From Candidatus Egaibacter danicus (lineage in GTDB: Bacteria; Pseudomonadota; Gammaproteobacteria; Burkholderiales; Burkholderiaceae): a stretch of 7,982 nucleotides of DNA. The DNA is taken from assembly GCA_011391115.1 (NCBI GenBank), contig JAABRC010000079.1, positions 1 to 7,982 of the forward strand. The letters are read 5' to 3'. The notes beneath the pieces are model-generated. The model was not told the DNA's origin, ran no database searches, and worked only from the letters and a program-made list of their open reading frames with translations. Made by a program: the position numbers and the translations under genes. Within the stretch, counting starts at the first letter, position 1; each line of letters opens with the position of its first letter. Shown piece by piece: positions 6,467-7,982 of the stretch.

Positions 6467-7982
6467 GTGCGCGTCGTCGGGGCGGACCGGACGCCTGCCT
6501 CTCTATTTGCAAAAATTGCTATTGTTTTAATAGCTGGTTGCGCACACGCAGCAAGCGTTGCATGGCCTTTCCCCTTTGGTTTGAGCGCTGGCATGCCCGT
6601 GTGGTGGCTGCAGTTGCTGGCGCTGGGGATTTTGGCCTGGACGCTGGATCAGGCCACGGGTTGGCGCCAGGCCGCCTTGCTGGGCTGGGTGTTTGCCGTC
6701 TCATGGTTAACCGGTACCTTCTGGTGGCTGTTTATCTCCATGCACACCTATGCCGGGCTGGCTGCTGTATTGGCCGCGTTGGCGGTCGCGGGGCTCGCCG
6801 CGGTGCTGGCGCTGTATTACGCCGCTATTTGTGGTGCTTTTGTTGCTCTGGCCCCCGTCAACAGGGCGTGGAAAGCTATCATTTTTGCAGCACTCTGGTT
6901 GCTGGCCGAAATGGCGCGAGGTATCTGGCTGACCGGTTTTGGCTGGGGCGCGTCCGGTTATGCGCACGTGGACGGTTTGCTGGCGGGTTATGCGCCGTGG
7001 ATCGGTGCCTATGGGCTGTGCGCCTTGAGTGCGTGGCTGGCCATGACCATTCCCCAGGCGTTTGCGTGCGGGCCATGGCAGCGGGTGGTCGCGCTGCTGG
7101 TCCTTACGTTGCCGTCTGTGGCGCAGATGGATGGCGCTGGCTTTTCCAGCGGTGCCGGGCGCCTGTCGGTCACCCTGTTGCAGGGCAATATTCCGCAAGA
7201 CGAGAAGTTCCAGCCTGGAACGGGCGTAGTGGAGTCGTTGCGGTGGTATGGCGCCCAGTTGCAGCGGGCGCAGACCCAACTGGTAGTGGCTCCGGAGACC
7301 GCCATTCCCCTTCTGCCGCAACAGTTGCCGCCAGGGTATTGGGCTGGTCTGGAGGACGCCTTCAAGGCGCGCAACGGGGCCCCGGCGGCGCTCATTGGCA
7401 TTCCTCTTGGCAGTTTCCAGGAGGGCTACACCAACTCGGTCATCGGCATGCAGCCTGGCCAGCAGGCCATTTACCGATATGACAAGCATCATCTGGTGCC
7501 ATTTGGGGAGTTCATTCCGCCCCTGTTCAAGTGGTTCACCGAGATGATGAACATCCCGTTGGGGGACTTCAACCGGGGCTTGGTCGGGCAGCCTTCGTTT
7601 GAAGTGGCCGGGCAGCGACTGGCGCCACACGTCTGTTACGAAGACTTGTTTGGCGAGGAACTCGGCGCCCGGTTCATCGACCCGGCCAAAGCGCCAACCA
7701 TTTTTGTCAATGTCAGCAATATTGGCTGGTTTGGCAATACGGTGGCGATTGACCAGCATCTGCAGATCTCGCGCATGCGCGCACTGGAGTTTGAGCGTCC
7801 CTTTGTGCGTGCGACCAATACCGGAGCGACGGTCATCATCGACCATCGTGGTGTGGTTACCCACTCTTTGCCACGCCACACCAAGGGTGTGCTGACCGGC
7901 GAGGTAGAAGGCCGCACCGGCGCCACGCCGTTCGCCTGGTGGGTGTCACGATTGGGGCTTTGGCCGTTCTGGCTGATGGGGT
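6467..7982 (+). CDS. lnt: Apolipoprotein N-acyltransferase, 3' end beyond window
   Basis: Inner-membrane enzyme that adds the third acyl chain to the N-terminal cysteine of lipoproteins, taking it from phospholipid. Residues 1-230 are mostly membrane helices (about 14-32, 45-60, 68-90, 95-128, 136-148, 180-200, 206-220). The nitrilase domain follows from LSVTLLQGNIPQ. The catalytic triad is present: Glu277 (VVAPETAIP), Lys340 (YDKHHLVPFGEF) and Cys390 (HVCYEDLF), close to E. coli 267/335/387. The frame is open to the window end at codon 505, with the last membrane helix starting (LGLWPFWL), so only a few residues are missing. I chose GTG 6467, one base after the corC stop, because it keeps the first helix. 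Later in-frame starts TTG 6581 and ATG 6593 would delete it. No ribosome site is clear, which suggests coupling to corC translation. Confidence 0.93.
   Translation, partial: MRVVGADRTPASLFAKIAIVLIAGCAHAASVAWPFPFGLSAGMPVWWLQLLALGILAWTLDQATGWRQAALLGWVFAVSWLTGTFWWLFISMHTYAGLAAVLAALAVAGLAAVLALYYAAICGAFVALAPVNRAWKAIIFAALWLLAEMARGIWLTGFGWGASGYAHVDGLLAGYAPWIGAYGLCALSAWLAMTIPQAFACGPWQRVVALLVLTLPSVAQMDGAGFSSGAGRLSVTLLQGNIPQDEKFQPGTGVVESLRWYGAQLQRAQTQLVVAPETAIPLLPQQLPPGYWAGLEDAFKARNGAPAALIGIPLGSFQEGYTNSVIGMQPGQQAIYRYDKHHLVPFGEFIPPLFKWFTEMMNIPLGDFNRGLVGQPSFEVAGQRLAPHVCYEDLFGEELGARFIDPAKAPTIFVNVSNIGWFGNTVAIDQHLQISRMRALEFERPFVRATNTGATVIIDHRGVVTHSLPRHTKGVLTGEVEGRTGATPFAWWVSRLGLWPFWLMG
6518..6534. repeat. 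AT-rich palindrome inside lnt, possible family repeat
   Basis: GCTATTGTTTTAATAGC is a perfect 6-bp inverted repeat around a five-base loop, followed by TGGTTGCGC. I recall similar palindromes ending in ATAGCTGCTTGCGC as abundant dispersed repeats in Comamonadaceae genomes; this was not checked. It lies within the 5' coding part of lnt under the GTG 6467 start and encodes residues 18-23 (AIVLIA) of the first membrane helix. Confidence 0.5.
6875..6891. repeat. Second, degenerate copy of the lnt palindrome
   Basis: GCTATCATTTTTGCAGC matches the element at 6518 at 12 of 17 positions and has the same length. TGGTTGC follows after four extra bases (6896-6902), whereas it follows directly at the first element. 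It is read in the same codon phase, encoding AIIFA(A) at residues 137-142 of another membrane helix. It is less palindromic (GCT and AGC ends only). Similarity by chance in AT-rich hydrophobic codons is possible. Confidence 0.3.

Noticed and set aside
6538..7482. 314-codon plus-strand frame inside lnt
   Set aside because: It is in another phase from the frame that carries Glu277, Lys340 and Cys390 of Lnt; its product is Gly/Arg-rich without motifs.
6707..7879. 390-codon minus-strand frame opposite lnt
   Set aside because: Gln/Arg/His-rich product with no domain, antisense to a clear lnt; a mirror frame.

Overview
The window looks like a chromosomal segment of a GC-rich beta-proteobacterium, most likely family Comamonadaceae (Rhodoferax/Polaromonas-like). 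This rests on gene content and order, on the Lnt and HPPD sequences, and on an AT-rich palindrome of a kind I recall from that family. The taxonomic call is inference and no search was run. There are no RNA genes, insertion sequences or CRISPR arrays, and no gene-free stretch longer than about 150 bases.

Left half, minus strand (read right to left from 4091 to 1): hpd (4-hydroxyphenylpyruvate dioxygenase) and phhA (phenylalanine 4-hydroxylase) lie 15 bp apart and form a phenylalanine/tyrosine catabolic unit. Phe becomes Tyr by PhhA; an aminotransferase not in this window makes 4-hydroxyphenylpyruvate; Hpd makes homogentisate. After a 103-bp gap comes a 605-codon class III adenylate cyclase joined to a TolB-like domain and a TPR region. 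About 32 bp further on, a well-placed Shine-Dalgarno and ATG open a frame that runs straight into a 12-bp tandem repeat (Ser-Gly-Gly-Val) and leaves the window at base 1.

Centre: an Lrp/AsnC-type regulator is divergent from hpd. The 147-bp shared intergenic region carries two direct CCTGCAAA octamers 41 bp apart, one over each predicted promoter, and is the obvious control point for the aromatic amino acid genes.

Right half, plus strand: a GNAT-type acetyltransferase, a CorC/YbeX-type CBS protein and lnt (apolipoprotein N-acyltransferase, cut by the window end close to its C-terminus). The corC-lnt pair matches the known ybeX-lnt arrangement. lnt is best read from a GTG one base after the corC stop. 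With that start the catalytic Glu/Lys/Cys fall at residues 277/340/390, close to the E. coli positions, and the first membrane helix is kept.

Most of the window is ordinary housekeeping and catabolic content. The points most worth a second look are the SGGV repeat frame at the left edge, two related AT-rich palindrome-like segments inside lnt that are read in the same frame as membrane helices, the hpd/lrp operator region, and the unusual start region of the cyclase.
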